Below, piece by piece: positions 1-9,032 of a DNA stretch of 64,000 bases (position 1 is its first letter; each line of letters begins with the position of its first letter). A program made the position numbers and the translations under genes. The DNA comes from Meridianimarinicoccus sp044221805 (GTDB lineage: Bacteria; Pseudomonadota; Alphaproteobacteria; Rhodobacterales; Rhodobacteraceae): NCBI GenBank assembly GCA_044221805.1, contig JBGAOK010000002.1, positions 62,001-126,000 of the forward strand, given 5' to 3'. Under the pieces are notes generated by a model. It saw only the letters and a program-made list of their open reading frames with translations, searched no databases and was not told the DNA's origin.

Positions 1-233
1 ATCCCCAGCCCGAGACCGGCGGCGCCGCCGCGCTGGCCGGCGACCTGGCCGGCGACTTCGCCGCGACGCTGGCCTCGACCGAGGTGACCGCGCAGGACAC
101 GCTGGTCAAGGGCGCCGATCCCCATGCGCTGGTCGAGGCGCTGGCCCAGACCCAGCTCGCCGTCGAGGCGGCGGTCACCGTGCGCGACAAGGTCGTCGAG
201 GCCTATCAGGAAATCCTCAGGATGCCGGTCTGA
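1..233 (+). CDS. fliE: FliE, flagellar hook-basal body protein (C-terminal part)
   Basis: The reading frame is open from the window edge (first full codon at base 3) to a TGA at 231-233 and gives about 76 C-terminal residues; the start lies outside the window. The end has the FliE pattern: a helical stretch with DPHALVEALAQTQLAVEAAVTVRDKVVEAYQEI-like content, with DKVVEAYQEIL near the C-terminus. FliE is the small protein that joins the MS ring and export gate to the proximal rod. fliQ starts 3 bases later, so the two are surely co-transcribed. The identification rests on the tail motif plus the position in front of fliQ-flgF-flgG. Confidence 0.85.
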   Translation, partial: PQPETGGAAALAGDLAGDFAATLASTEVTAQDTLVKGADPHALVEALAQTQLAVEAAVTVRDKVVEAYQEILRMPV

Positions 234-236
234 GCC

Positions 237-503
237 ATGACCGAGGCGATGATCTTCGACACCCTGCGTCAGGCGCTGTGGATCGCCGTGGCGATCTCGG
301 TCCCGATCCTGACGGTGGCGCTTCTGGCCGGGATCGCGGTCGGCCTGTTCCAGGCGCTGACCTCGATCCAGGAGATGACGCTGACCTTCGTGCCGAAGCT
401 GATCGCCATCCTGATCGTGTTCTGGGTCTCGATGGATTTCATGACCCGCACCCTCACCGGGTTCTTCACCGAAACCGTCATCCCCCAGATTGCCGGAGGC
501 TGA
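237..503 (+). CDS. fliQ: FliQ, flagellar export gate subunit
   Basis: This 88-residue protein has two long hydrophobic helices (about residues 12-37 and 50-75) and the family-typical LFQALTSIQEMTLTFVPK motif between them. FliQ is an inner-membrane component of the FliPQR gate through which rod, hook and filament proteins are exported. The length matches the family. It starts 3 bases after fliE and its stop lies 1 base before the flgF start, so it sits in one transcription unit with rod genes. fliP and fliR are also in the window but in other transcription units. Confidence 0.95.
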   Translation: MTEAMIFDTLRQALWIAVAISVPILTVALLAGIAVGLFQALTSIQEMTLTFVPKLIAILIVFWVSMDFMTRTLTGFFTETVIPQIAGG

Positions 504-504
504 G

Positions 505-1221
505 TTGGACAACGCGACATATGCCACCATCACCCGCCAGAGCGGCCTGCAGCAGGAAATGCAGATCCTCGCCAACAACATCGCCAACGCCTCGACCGAC
601 GGCTTCCAGAAGGAAGGGATCATCTTCTCGGAATATGTCGAGCGGATGGAGGAGGCGGACACCTCGCTGTCGATGGCCACGGCCCATGCAAGGATGGTCG
701 ACCGCAGCCAGGGCCAGCTGACCCAGACCGGCGGCCAGTTCGACCTCGCGATCGAAGGCGAGGGCTATTTCCTGCTTGAAACCCCCGACGGCAACCGGCT
801 GTCCCGGGCCGGCCGCTTCTTCCCGGGCGCGGAGGGACTGCTGGCGACGGCGGACGGCGCCCGTCTGCTGGACCAGGGCGGGGCGCCGATCTTCGTGCCG
901 CCCGACGCGCAAAGCGTCCATGTCTCGCCCGACGGCACGATCAGCGTCGACGGCGCCCCCCTGGGTCAGATCGGCATCGTCCTGCCCGCCGAGCCGAACG
1001 CCATGACCCGGAGCGGCGACGTGCGCTTCGCCTTCGAGGGCGATACCCGCCCCGCCGATGCCGCGACCATCGCCCAGGGCTTCATCGAGGCATCGAACGT
1101 CGATCCGGTGCTCGAGGTCTCGCGCATGATCGAGGTCCAGCGCGCCTATGAAAGCGGCAAGGCCCTGATCGACGGCGAGGACGACCGGATGCGCAACATC
1201 ATCAAGACCCTCGGACAGTAA
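505..1221 (+). CDS. flgF: FlgF, proximal rod protein
   Basis: This is a rod protein of the FlgEFG family, 238 residues from a TTG start. The N-terminus (DNATYATITRQSG, then ILANNIANASTDGF) is the conserved rod-family helix with the ANNxAN signature, and the C-terminus (SNVDPVLEVSRMIEVQRAYESG) is the matching C-terminal helix. The frame is open to a TTG at 490, inside fliQ. I prefer TTG at 505 because it directly follows the fliQ stop and gives the usual FlgF N-terminus. flgG follows 9 bases later. The protein polymerises in the periplasm as part of the rod. Confidence 0.93.
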   Translation: MDNATYATITRQSGLQQEMQILANNIANASTDGFQKEGIIFSEYVERMEEADTSLSMATAHARMVDRSQGQLTQTGGQFDLAIEGEGYFLLETPDGNRLSRAGRFFPGAEGLLATADGARLLDQGGAPIFVPPDAQSVHVSPDGTISVDGAPLGQIGIVLPAEPNAMTRSGDVRFAFEGDTRPADAATIAQGFIEASNVDPVLEVSRMIEVQRAYESGKALIDGEDDRMRNIIKTLGQ

Positions 1222-1230
1222 GGAAGCCCC

Positions 1231-2016
1231 ATGCGTGCGCTCAAGATCGCTGCCACCGGGATGACCGCCCAGCAGATGCGGGTCGAGGTCATCTCGAACA
1301 ACCTCGCCAACATGAGCACCACCGCCTACAACACGCGGCGGGCAGAGTTCGCGGACCTGCACTACCAGCAGCTCCAGAAGCCCGGGTCGATCAACGCCTC
1401 GGATGGGACCGTGGTGCCGACCGGGGTGCAGCTGGGCCTTGGGGTGAAGCCGGTGGCGGTCTCGGTGAACTTTGCCCAGGGGTCGCTGACCCAGACCGGC
1501 GGCGATCTCGACCTGGCCATCGAGGGCCGCGGCTATCTCGAGGTGACGCTGCCCAGCGGCGAATCCGCCTTCACCCGGGACGGCGGCCTGAAGCGCTCGG
1601 CGGAAGGCCAGATCGTCACCTCGGACGGCTATGCGCTGGTGCCCGACATCACCATACCCGAGGACGCCACCAGCCTGTCGATCAATGGCGACGGCGAGGT
1701 CTACGCCTATTTCGCCGACCGGCCCGAGGCGGAGCTGCTGGGCCAGTTCACCCTCGCGATGTTCGCCAATGACCGCGGGCTCGAGGCGATGGGCAACAAC
1801 CTGTTCCGCCAGACCGAGGCCTCGGGCGCGCCCATCGTCGCCGACCCGGGGACCGAGGGGCTGGGCACCCTGCGGCAGGGCTATCTGGAGGACAGCTCGG
1901 TCGATGCCGTGCGCGAGGTGACCGACCTGATCGAGGCGCAGCGCGCCTACGAGCTGAATGCCAAGGTGATCACCGCCGCCGACCAGATGATGGCCACCAA
2001 CTCGCAGATCCGCTGA
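1231..2016 (+). CDS. flgG: FlgG, distal rod protein
   Basis: The product has 261 residues, the usual FlgG length. The N-terminus MRALKIAATGMTAQQMRVEVISNNLANMSTTAYN and the C-terminal LEDSSVDAVREVTDLIEAQRAYELNAKVITAADQM are family signatures of the distal rod protein. It forms the driveshaft that crosses the peptidoglycan and outer membrane through the P and L rings. An AGGAAG ribosome-binding site lies before the ATG. flgA follows 3 bases after the stop. Confidence 0.96.
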   Translation: MRALKIAATGMTAQQMRVEVISNNLANMSTTAYNTRRAEFADLHYQQLQKPGSINASDGTVVPTGVQLGLGVKPVAVSVNFAQGSLTQTGGDLDLAIEGRGYLEVTLPSGESAFTRDGGLKRSAEGQIVTSDGYALVPDITIPEDATSLSINGDGEVYAYFADRPEAELLGQFTLAMFANDRGLEAMGNNLFRQTEASGAPIVADPGTEGLGTLRQGYLEDSSVDAVREVTDLIEAQRAYELNAKVITAADQMMATNSQIR

Positions 2017-2019
2017 GCC

Positions 2020-2463
2020 ATGCGCCGCCTTGCCCTGGTCCCGTCCCTTCTCGCGCTTCTGGCGCTGTTCGCTCCGGCCGCGCCGGCGGACTCCGTCGTC
2101 GCTGCCCGGCTGATCCGCAGCCAGACGGTGATCGCCGCCGGCGACGTCACGCTGCGCGACGCGGACATGCCGGGCGCGCTGGCGGACCTTGCGGAGGCCG
2201 TGGGCAAGGAGGTCCGGGTGAACATCTATGCCGGAAGGCCGGTGCGGGCCGCCGATCTGGCCACCCCGGCCCTGATCGAGCGCAACCAGGTGGTCACGCT
2301 GAACTACAGCCATGGCGGGCTGACCATCGCCACCGAGGCCCGGGCGCTCGACCGGGCCGGGCCGGGCGAGCGGATCCGGGTGATGAACCTCGGCTCGCGC
2401 AGCACGGTCACTGGCGTCGTCATGGTCGACGGCACCGTCAACGTCGCCCCGTCCTCGAACTAG
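2020..2463 (+). CDS. flgA: FlgA, P-ring assembly chaperone (short form)
   Basis: FlgA is the periplasmic chaperone that helps FlgI assemble into the P ring. The protein has 147 residues with a clear signal peptide (hydrophobic residues 5-22, ending APADS). A single SAF/ChapFlgA domain follows, including the conserved GRPVRAADL and the C-terminal RIRVMNLGSRSTVTGVVMVDGTV. It is shorter than enterobacterial FlgA (about 220), as is common in alphaproteobacteria. It sits between flgG and flgH. Confidence 0.92.
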   Translation: MRRLALVPSLLALLALFAPAAPADSVVAARLIRSQTVIAAGDVTLRDADMPGALADLAEAVGKEVRVNIYAGRPVRAADLATPALIERNQVVTLNYSHGGLTIATEARALDRAGPGERIRVMNLGSRSTVTGVVMVDGTVNVAPSSN

Positions 2464-2478
2464 GTGCAGGAGTTTCCG

Positions 2479-3207
2479 ATGCGTTTCCTTTTCGGTGCCA
2501 CCGCCGTCGCGCTCGCGCTTGCGGGCTGTGGCCGGCTCGACCATCTGGGCAAGCCGCCGAGCTTCAGCCCGACGGACAGCAGCCGCGCCGATCTGGCGAT
2601 GGCCACGACCGGCCTGCCCGAGACCCTCGAGAAGCAGCGCCTGGTGGATCAGGCCTCGCTCTGGAGCGCATCGAGCAACTCGCTGTTGGGCGATCCGCGG
2701 GCCAGCGACCGGGGCGACATCCTGACGGTGGTGATCGAGATCGACGAGAAGGCCGAGATCTCGAACTCCACCTCGCGCTCGCGCAGCGCGGACGAGCGGA
2801 TGGAACTGCCCGACCTGCTCGGCCTGCCGCAGCAGATCGACCAGATCATGCCCCCCGGCGCCAGCATGGCCGACGCCGTCGAGCTGAACTCGTCGAGCGA
2901 GAGCGAGGGCGACGGCTCGGTGCGCCGCAAGGAGAAGCTGACGCTGCGCATCGCGGCCACGGTGACCGACGTGATGCCCGGCGGCGTGATCCGCATCGAG
3001 GGCAGCCAGGAGGTCCGGGTGAACTTCGAACTGCGCGAATTGCTGGTCTCGGGCTTTGTCCGCCCCGAAGACATCTCGCGCGACAACGAGATCACCTATG
3101 ACAAGATCGCCCAGGCCCGGATCTCTTATGGCGGACGCGGCCAGATCAGCGACTATCAGCAGCCGCGCTGGGGTCAGCAGGTCACCGACATCCTGCTGCC
3201 GTTCTGA
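2479..3207 (+). CDS. flgH: FlgH, flagellar L-ring lipoprotein
   Basis: FlgH forms the outer-membrane L ring around the rod. From the ATG at 2479 (AGGAG ribosome-binding site just upstream; the frame is also open to a GTG at 2464) the N-terminus is a lipoprotein signal with lipobox LALAGC, acylated Cys17. The body carries the family features GDILTVVIEIDEKAEISN, the acidic/serine-rich centre, and the C-terminal VTGFVRP-like segment (LVSGFVRPEDI) followed by ARISYGGRGQISDYQQPRWGQQ. It is 242 residues long. It belongs to the fliE-to-fliL-like operon. Confidence 0.95.
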   Translation: MRFLFGATAVALALAGCGRLDHLGKPPSFSPTDSSRADLAMATTGLPETLEKQRLVDQASLWSASSNSLLGDPRASDRGDILTVVIEIDEKAEISNSTSRSRSADERMELPDLLGLPQQIDQIMPPGASMADAVELNSSSESEGDGSVRRKEKLTLRIAATVTDVMPGGVIRIEGSQEVRVNFELRELLVSGFVRPEDISRDNEITYDKIAQARISYGGRGQISDYQQPRWGQQVTDILLPF

Positions 3208-3216
3208 GGCCGGACG

Positions 3217-3762
3217 ATGGGCAAGCTGCTTCCCGTCCTGATCGCGCTGGCCGGGCTGGGCGCCGGCATCGGGGCAGGCTTCGCCCTGCGTCCCGCGCCC
3301 GAGGCCGCCGGCGCCGCCGATGCCCATGGCAGCGAGAGCGCCGCCGAGGGCGCTGCCGCGGACCACGGCGCCGCCAGCCCGGATTGCGTGCCGGCCGACG
3401 GCCACACCGCCACAGCCGAGCTTCCCGACCCCGAGTCCCTGCCGGCCTATGTCAAGCTCGCCAACCAGTTCGTGGTGCCGCTGATGGGTCCCGACCGGGT
3501 GCGCGCGACGGTGATCTTGACCCTGAGCCTCGAGGTGCCGCAGGGCAGCCAGGATGCGGTCTATGCGATCGAGCCCAAGCTCCGCGATGCCTTCCTCAGG
3601 GTGCTGTTCGACCATGCGAATGCGGGCGGCTTCGACGGGAACTTCCTCAACAGCGCCGGCCTCGACGACCTGCGCGACGCGTTGCTGGAATCCGCGGTCA
3701 CCTCGGTCGGCCCGGCGGTGAAGCAGGTGCTGATCGTCGATCTGGTCAAGCAGGAGATCTGA
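3217..3762 (+). CDS. FliL-family basal-body protein, first of two
   Basis: This 181-residue protein has one N-terminal membrane helix (residues about 4-22), an Ala/Gly/His-rich linker (about 25-70) and a periplasmic FliL domain starting at YVKLANQFVVPLM and ending LIVDLVKQEI. FliL proteins associate with the stator and basal body and influence torque and stator activation. It starts 9 bases after flgH and closes the + operon. A second FliL is encoded at 27234-27755, so this copy is a divergent paralogue rather than the usual fliL. Confidence 0.8.
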   Translation: MGKLLPVLIALAGLGAGIGAGFALRPAPEAAGAADAHGSESAAEGAAADHGAASPDCVPADGHTATAELPDPESLPAYVKLANQFVVPLMGPDRVRATVILTLSLEVPQGSQDAVYAIEPKLRDAFLRVLFDHANAGGFDGNFLNSAGLDDLRDALLESAVTSVGPAVKQVLIVDLVKQEI

Positions 3763-3784
3763 CACCCTGCGGCGTCTGCCGCTG

Positions 3785-4114
3785 TCAGGACCGGTTGCGC
3801 CCGGCCAGCCGGGACAGGACCTGGGACCGGGCCGTGGCCAAAGCCGCGGCCCGTCGCGCTTCGTCGAGCTGCAGCCGCAGGTCGGCCAGGGCGCGGTTCA
3901 GCCGGGCGATCTCGCCCATCCGCCAACGATCCCACAGGGCATCGTGGCCGCCGAGAGTGAAGCCCTCGGGCGCAGCGGGCGCCACGTTGCCGCGCAGGGC
4001 CTCGATCTGCGCCTCGATCCCGCGGGCCTCGGCCACCACCCGGGCAAGCCGCGCGGTCTCGCGGCCTTCCACCAGATCCGCAAGCAGGGCCAGCCGGGGC
4101 AGGCGCGGGTCCAT
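3785..4114 (-). CDS. Small coiled-coil protein next to flhB, possibly FliJ-like
   Basis: The 109-residue product starts with an ATG one base after the flhB stop. It is predicted almost wholly helical, with two charged coiled-coil stretches (about residues 8-40 and 62-102) and no membrane segment. It has no catalytic motif. Size, charge and position at the end of the flhA-fliR-flhB operon suggest a FliJ-like or other export-apparatus helper. The sequence does not prove homology, so the role is inferred from context only. Confidence 0.55.
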   Translation of the reverse strand: MDPRLPRLALLADLVEGRETARLARVVAEARGIEAQIEALRGNVAPAAPEGFTLGGHDALWDRWRMGEIARLNRALADLRLQLDEARRAAALATARSQVLSRLAGRNRS

Positions 4115-4115
4115 C

Positions 4116-5201
4116 TCAGCCCTGCCGCTTGCGCTTCGTGCGCATCCGGTCGGCGAAGCGGATCGCCGCCGCCACCGCCTTGTAATGCTCGCGGGTGATC
4201 TCCCGCCCGACCTCGACCGTGGCATGCAGCGCCCGGGCGGTGGGCGGGTCCCGGTGCACCGGCACCCCGGCCAGCGCCGCCGCCTCGCGGATCCGGGCGG
4301 CGACCTCGTCCACCCCCTTGGCGACGCAAACCGGCGCGGTCCCGCGCGCGCGCGACCATTTCAGTGCCACCGCGTAATGGGTCGGGTTCACCACCACCAC
4401 ATCCGCCTTGGGCACTTCCGCCATCATCCGGTTGGTGGCGATGTCATAGCCGCGCTGGCGCCGCTTGTGCTTGAAATGCGGGTCGCCCTCGGACTGCTTC
4501 AGCTCGTCCATCATCTCGGTGTGCGACATGCGCAGACGGCGCAGGTGCTCGGCCCGCTGCCACAGGTAGTCGACCGCCCCCAGCACCACGGCAATGGCCA
4601 GCACCCGCCCCATGAAGTCGACGGCCAACTGTGCCATCTGCGCCGCGGCCGCGGCCGGCGGCAGATAGGCAGAGCCCAGCATCTGCCCCAGACGGCGAGC
4701 GAGGAAATCGCCCAGCACCAGGCTGTAGAGCAGCAGCTTGGCGAAGCTTTTCGCGAACTCGAACAGTCCGGCGCGGCCGAATTTGTTCTTGGCATTGGCG
4801 ATGGGCGAGATGCGGCTGAGCTTCGGGACAAGCTTCGATCCCGTCATGGTCAGGCCGCCCTGTGCGGCGCCCGCGACAACGGCCAGCAGCGCGGGCAGCG
4901 CGAACCACGGGGCGACCGCCGCGCCCACCTTGGCAAGCAGGCCGCCGGTCAGGGCCGCCCGGCCCTCGCCCAGCATCACCGGGGCAAGCCGGTCGGGCTG
5001 GTCCAGCAGCACCGTCAGCGCGGTGCCGAGCGTGGCGATCGAGGCCGTCCCCAGCATCGCCGCCGCGGCCAGCAGCCCGGCATAGGACGCAGCGGCGACC
5101 AGATCGGCCGAGCGCGGGATCTCGCCGCGCTTGCGCGCCTCCTCCAGCCGCCGCGGCGTCGGGTCATAGGGTTTGTCGGCGCTGTCCTCGCCCCCGCTCA
5201 T
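4116..5201 (-). CDS. flhB: FlhB, flagellar export substrate-specificity switch
   Basis: FlhB is the membrane protein of the export gate that switches secretion from rod/hook to filament substrates. The 361-residue product has the conserved start (DPTPRRLEEARKRGEIPRS), four membrane helices (about residues 33-200) and the cytoplasmic domain with the autocleavage motif NPTH in VVVNPTHYAVALKW. The ATG at 5201 was chosen because it gives the standard N-terminus; the frame extends further upstream over the fliR stop. It lies 10 bases after fliR. Confidence 0.95.
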   Translation of the reverse strand: MSGGEDSADKPYDPTPRRLEEARKRGEIPRSADLVAAASYAGLLAAAAMLGTASIATLGTALTVLLDQPDRLAPVMLGEGRAALTGGLLAKVGAAVAPWFALPALLAVVAGAAQGGLTMTGSKLVPKLSRISPIANAKNKFGRAGLFEFAKSFAKLLLYSLVLGDFLARRLGQMLGSAYLPPAAAAAQMAQLAVDFMGRVLAIAVVLGAVDYLWQRAEHLRRLRMSHTEMMDELKQSEGDPHFKHKRRQRGYDIATNRMMAEVPKADVVVVNPTHYAVALKWSRARGTAPVCVAKGVDEVAARIREAAALAGVPVHRDPPTARALHATVEVGREITREHYKAVAAAIRFADRMRTKRKRQG

Positions 5202-5211
5202 GGTGCGCCCG

Positions 5212-5991
5212 TCACGGGCCGACCCCGAACGGATCGGCCAGCCGCGCCTCGAGAAGGCCAAGCCAGAGCGGCAGGATCACCGGTGCGGCCATGAACAGCA
5301 GCACCAGCGCCCCGCCAGTGATCGCAGGCGCCCCGACCATGGCGACCATCAGCTGCGGCATGGCGCGGTTGATGATGCCAAGCGCGAGGTTGTAGATCAC
5401 CGAAGCGATCAGGAAGGGTGCGGCAAAGGCGAAGGCGCTGCCGAACATCGCCGCCACCCGCGCCACCGCCCAGGACGACAGGTCAGCCGCCACCGGGACC
5501 GTGCCCGGCGGGAAGGTCTCGTAGGAGCGGATGAAGGCCTCGGCCACCCGCACATGAAGTCCCGCCGCAGCGGCCAGCGCCAGCCCGGCCACCAGCAGGA
5601 CCTGCGCGACCGCCGGTTGCGGGTCGATCGCGTCGGGCCCGAGGATCTGCGCCAGCGAGGTCGCCTGCGCCGCCAGCGCGCCCGCGACCTGCAGCAGCCA
5701 GACCAGCATCCGCGCCGAGAAGCCCAGCATCAGCCCGGCCAGGGTCTCGGTCGCGCTGTAGCGCAGGACGGCGGCCCAGTCAGGCGGCAGCAGGTCGGTC
5801 TGGTCGCGGATCGCGGGCGCGATCACCGCGGCGAAGGCGAGGCCGAGCGCCAGCCGGATCCGCACCGGCACGTTCTGCGACCCGAAGGCCGGCAGCAGCG
5901 CCATCGCCGCCCCGGTGCGCAGGAACACCACCCAGCCGAGCCAGGCCCAGCCGCCGAGCAGGTCGAGAAGCGCCGCCGCCGTGCCGGTCAC
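5212..5991 (-). CDS. fliR: FliR, flagellar export gate subunit
   Basis: This 259-residue, strongly hydrophobic protein with about six membrane helices shows family features such as FLRTGAAMALLPAFGSQNVPVRIRLALGLA near the N-terminus. It forms part of the FliPQR gate. The start is a GTG that overlaps the flhA stop (GTGA), so translation is probably coupled. No ATG gives a plausible N-terminus in this frame. It sits between flhA and flhB in the - operon. Confidence 0.93.
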   Translation of the reverse strand: MTGTAAALLDLLGGWAWLGWVVFLRTGAAMALLPAFGSQNVPVRIRLALGLAFAAVIAPAIRDQTDLLPPDWAAVLRYSATETLAGLMLGFSARMLVWLLQVAGALAAQATSLAQILGPDAIDPQPAVAQVLLVAGLALAAAAGLHVRVAEAFIRSYETFPPGTVPVAADLSSWAVARVAAMFGSAFAFAAPFLIASVIYNLALGIINRAMPQLMVAMVGAPAITGGALVLLFMAAPVILPLWLGLLEARLADPFGVGP

Positions 5992-8084
5992 GCCGCCACC
6001 ACGGCCAGAACCGCGGGCTTGGCGTCGAGACCGATCTCCTCGAAGGACAGCACCGGCAGCTGCAGCCCCCGCGTCGCCACCACAGTCCTGAGGAACCGCC
6101 GCCGCCGGGTCGAGGTGACCAGCGCCGGGTTGTCGGCCTGCGCGGCGATCCGGGCATAGCGTTCGGCGATCGCGCCGGCGAGGCGGTTGAAGTCCTCGGG
6201 CGGCAGGGCGACGTCGGGCAGGCCGCGGTCGTGCTCCAGGGTATGGGCCTGGAACCGCTTTTCCCATTCCGGGGCAAGCTGGATCAAGGGCAGCGTCCCG
6301 TCGGCGCGGCGAAGCCCGGCGACGATCTGGAACCCGAGCCGCTGGCGGACATGCTCGCACACCGTTTCCGGCGCGGCGTGGAAGCTGCGCACCTCGGCGA
6401 TCGCCTCGAGGATCAGGGGCAGGTTGCGGATCGACACCCGCTCGTCCAGCAGGAGGCGCAGCACCGCCAGCAGCACGTCCTGCGGCACCTTGTCGGGGAC
6501 CATCTCGTCGATCAGGCGCTTGTTGGCCTCGCCCCGCGCCGGGTCAGAGAGCCGGGTCATCTCGTCGAGCAGCCGGCGCAGCGCCTTCAGGGTCATCAGC
6601 TTGCCGAGGTTCGCCTTCACCACCTCCAGAAGATGGGTCGCCAGCACCTCCGACGGCGTCACCACCGTCGCGCCGGCCAGCGAGAAGGCTTCCTCGTGGC
6701 GCGGGTCGACCCAGCGCGCCGGGGCGCCATAGACCGGCTCGCGCACGTCGAGTCCTTCGGCGGGCGGCTCCACCCCCTCGGGCAGAAGGGCGAGCACCCG
6801 GTCCTTGCGCAGCCGGTCGCGGACCCGTTCGGCGCCCTGAATGCGGATCACGTAGGTCCCTGCGGGCAGGGCGCCGTTGTCGGTCAGCCGGATCTCGGGA
6901 AGGATCAGGCCGAAGGCCTCGGCCACATGGGTGCGCATGCTGGTGATCCGGGCGTCAAGCCCGGTCGCCGGGTCGAGCACCATGTCGACCAGGTCGGGGG
7001 CGAACTCCACATGGACATCGTCGATGTCGAGCATGTCGCCCATGGACTTCTTCGGCGCCGGCCCCGCCGCTGCGGCCAGGGCGGCGCGGTCGATCCGCGC
7101 GGCCTCGGCCCGTTGCAGCCGCATCGCCCACCAGCCGGCCGCGCCGAGGATCGCCGCCCCGGTGATGAAGGGCACGAAGGGCAGCCCCGGCATCAGCCCG
7201 AACAGCCCGAGCAGCAACGCCACCGTGGCCAGCGCCGCCGGATAGCGGCCGAGCTGGCTGAAGATCGCCACGTCGGTGGTGCCGGTGGCGCCGCCCCGCG
7301 CCAGCAGCAGCGCCGAGGCGATCGAGATGATCACGGCAGGGATCTGCGTCACCAGGCCGTCACCCACGGTCAGCACCGAATAGGTCTCGGCCGCGTCCGC
7401 GAAGGGCATGTGGTGGACGGCGACCCCCATGATGATGCCGAAGACCAGGTTCAGCAGCGTGATCAGCAGCCCGGCGACCGCGTCGCCCTTGACGAATTTC
7501 GAGGCGCCGTCGAGCGAGCCGAAGAAGGTGGTCTCGGCCTGTTCCATGGTGCGGCGGCGCTTGGCTTCCTCGTGGGTGATGGCGCCCGCCGCCACGTCGC
7601 TGTCGATGGCCAGCTGCTTGCCCGGCATCGCGTCGAGGGCGAAGCGCGCGCTGACCTCGGCCATCCGCGCGGCGCCCTTTGTGATCACCATGAAGTTGAC
7701 GATCAGCAGCACGCAGAAGATCACCAGGCCCAGGTACAGACTGCCGCCCATCACGAACTGGGCGAAGCCGTGGATCACCCCGCCCGCCGCATGGGTGCCG
7801 GTATGGCCCTGGCCGATGATCAGCTTGGTCGAGGCGACGTTCAGCGACAGCCGCAGCATCAGCGAGGCGAGCAGGATCGTCGGGAAGGACGAGAAGTCGA
7901 GCGGCCGCTCGATGAACAGAGTCACGGTAAAGATCAGGATCGCCAGCGCGAAGGAGGCGGCCAGCCCGATGTCCAGCACCCAGGACGGCAGCGGCAGGAT
8001 CATCATCACGATGATCGCCATCAGCGCGAGCGCCATCAGGATGGTGGGCTGGAACAGGGTCTGGGCGTTGAGTTTGGGCATCAT
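5988..8084 (-). CDS. flhA: FlhA, flagellar export gate protein
   Basis: FlhA is the large inner-membrane component of flagellar type III export that docks chaperone-substrate complexes. The product has 698 residues. The N-terminal half has about eight membrane helices and the FHIPEP-family signature region (RPLDFSSFPTILLASLMLRL, and the AEVSARFALDAMPGKQLAID segment). The C-terminal half is the cytoplasmic receptor domain. The ATG at 8084 overlaps the stop of the upstream transglycosylase gene (ATGA). It is followed by fliR and flhB in the same operon. Confidence 0.97.
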   Translation of the reverse strand: MMPKLNAQTLFQPTILMALALMAIIVMMILPLPSWVLDIGLAASFALAILIFTVTLFIERPLDFSSFPTILLASLMLRLSLNVASTKLIIGQGHTGTHAAGGVIHGFAQFVMGGSLYLGLVIFCVLLIVNFMVITKGAARMAEVSARFALDAMPGKQLAIDSDVAAGAITHEEAKRRRTMEQAETTFFGSLDGASKFVKGDAVAGLLITLLNLVFGIIMGVAVHHMPFADAAETYSVLTVGDGLVTQIPAVIISIASALLLARGGATGTTDVAIFSQLGRYPAALATVALLLGLFGLMPGLPFVPFITGAAILGAAGWWAMRLQRAEAARIDRAALAAAAGPAPKKSMGDMLDIDDVHVEFAPDLVDMVLDPATGLDARITSMRTHVAEAFGLILPEIRLTDNGALPAGTYVIRIQGAERVRDRLRKDRVLALLPEGVEPPAEGLDVREPVYGAPARWVDPRHEEAFSLAGATVVTPSEVLATHLLEVVKANLGKLMTLKALRRLLDEMTRLSDPARGEANKRLIDEMVPDKVPQDVLLAVLRLLLDERVSIRNLPLILEAIAEVRSFHAAPETVCEHVRQRLGFQIVAGLRRADGTLPLIQLAPEWEKRFQAHTLEHDRGLPDVALPPEDFNRLAGAIAERYARIAAQADNPALVTSTRRRRFLRTVVATRGLQLPVLSFEEIGLDAKPAVLAVVAA

Positions 8085-8842
8085 CCCCCCCACAGGCTGC
8101 GGGCCGAGCCGGCGAACAGGCCGCCCCGTCCGGGCTGCACCGGCACCAGCGAGCCCATGGCCAGGGGTGGGGCGCCGGCCTGCAGCAGCGGGAACTGGTT
8201 CACCCGGACCCGCTGCCCGTCCGGCGCCAGCTCTGCCGCAGCGCCGGGGTCGGCGGCGGCCAGCACGGCCAGCGCATCGCCGCCGAGCGCCGCGAAGTGG
8301 CGGTTGAAGATCTGGCGGTAGCGGGCGGCGTGTTCGGGGGTGCGGGAATGATAATGCCCCGCCGCGACCGTCCAGTCGCCGCTTTCGGCATAGAGTCCGG
8401 CCAGGAACTGCGCGGCGTAGAGCGCGTTCTGGTCGGGGTCGAGCATGTCTTCCATCGCGTCGAAGGCGGCGCCGTGCCAGCGGTAATTGACCTGGAAGCA
8501 GCCGAGGTCGAAGCTAGTCTGGCCGCCGTCCAGCGTCCGCCGCGCCAGGTCCAGCGCCGCCTGCCGGTCCGGCAGGAAGAAGCCCTTGCCGGCGATGTTC
8601 AGGGTCCAGGGCCAGGGCGCGAAGCGGCCTTCGGCCTTGCGCCCCGATTCCGTCAGCGAGATCGCCATCAGCACTTCGAGCGGCACGCCCGTGGCCCGCG
8701 AGGCCTTCTGGGCCGCCGCAAGGCAGAGCGACGGCGCGTCCTTCGCTGCCGGGGCGAAGGCCCGCGCCGGCGGGGCCGCCGCCAGCATCAGGACGGCCAA
8801 TGCCAGCCCCAGCCCCGTCCCGCGCCTTGTGTGCGTCCGCAT
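8081..8842 (-). CDS. Exported lytic transglycosylase, probably flagellar (SltF-like)
   Basis: The 253-residue product has a signal peptide (MRTHTRRG, then a hydrophobic stretch ending PPARAFA). The soluble SLT-type domain includes AISLTESGRK, which supplies the catalytic Glu, and the conserved LGCFQVNYRWHG and AAQFLAGLY segments. Lytic transglycosylases cleave glycan strands; its position as first gene of the flhA-fliR-flhB operon suggests it opens peptidoglycan for the rod. In Rhodobacter sphaeroides a dedicated rod transglycosylase, SltF, is separate from FlgJ, so this may be its counterpart. The start could also lie at 8872 or 8929. Confidence 0.82.
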   Translation of the reverse strand: MRTHTRRGTGLGLALAVLMLAAAPPARAFAPAAKDAPSLCLAAAQKASRATGVPLEVLMAISLTESGRKAEGRFAPWPWTLNIAGKGFFLPDRQAALDLARRTLDGGQTSFDLGCFQVNYRWHGAAFDAMEDMLDPDQNALYAAQFLAGLYAESGDWTVAAGHYHSRTPEHAARYRQIFNRHFAALGGDALAVLAAADPGAAAELAPDGQRVRVNQFPLLQAGAPPLAMGSLVPVQPGRGGLFAGSARSLWGG

Positions 8843-8963
8843 TCCCGACCCCGCCGCAATTCTTGCCGCCATGCCCTGTGATGGCGCCTCGGCATTGAGA
8901 AAGCGTAAGCGCCGGCGGGGGTGATGCATTCCGTGCCTTCCCCGGTCCGGGGTGCGAATTGCT

Positions 8964-8991
8964 TAGACAGGCCGCAAGGCGCGCGTATGAT
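8964..8991 (+). promoter_or_regulatory. Sigma70-type promoter of the DyP/P450 operon
   Basis: TAGACA (8964-8969) and TATGAT (8986-8991) match the -35 and -10 consensus at five of six bases each, with a 16-base spacer. The -10 box lies about 41 bases before the ATG of the first gene. In this GC-rich DNA such an AT-bearing pair is notable. This is a sequence match only. Confidence 0.5.
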
Positions 8992-9032
8992 TACCGCAAG
9001 GGCAGAATGGCCCGGCCGCGGGAGGACGGAAG

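Noticed and set aside
478..3765. Very long open frame (1095 codons) on the - strand opposite flgF-flgG-flgA-flgH-fliL
   Set aside because: High GC opens antisense frames. The product is Arg/Gly/His-rich with no domain, and the + strand genes are certain.
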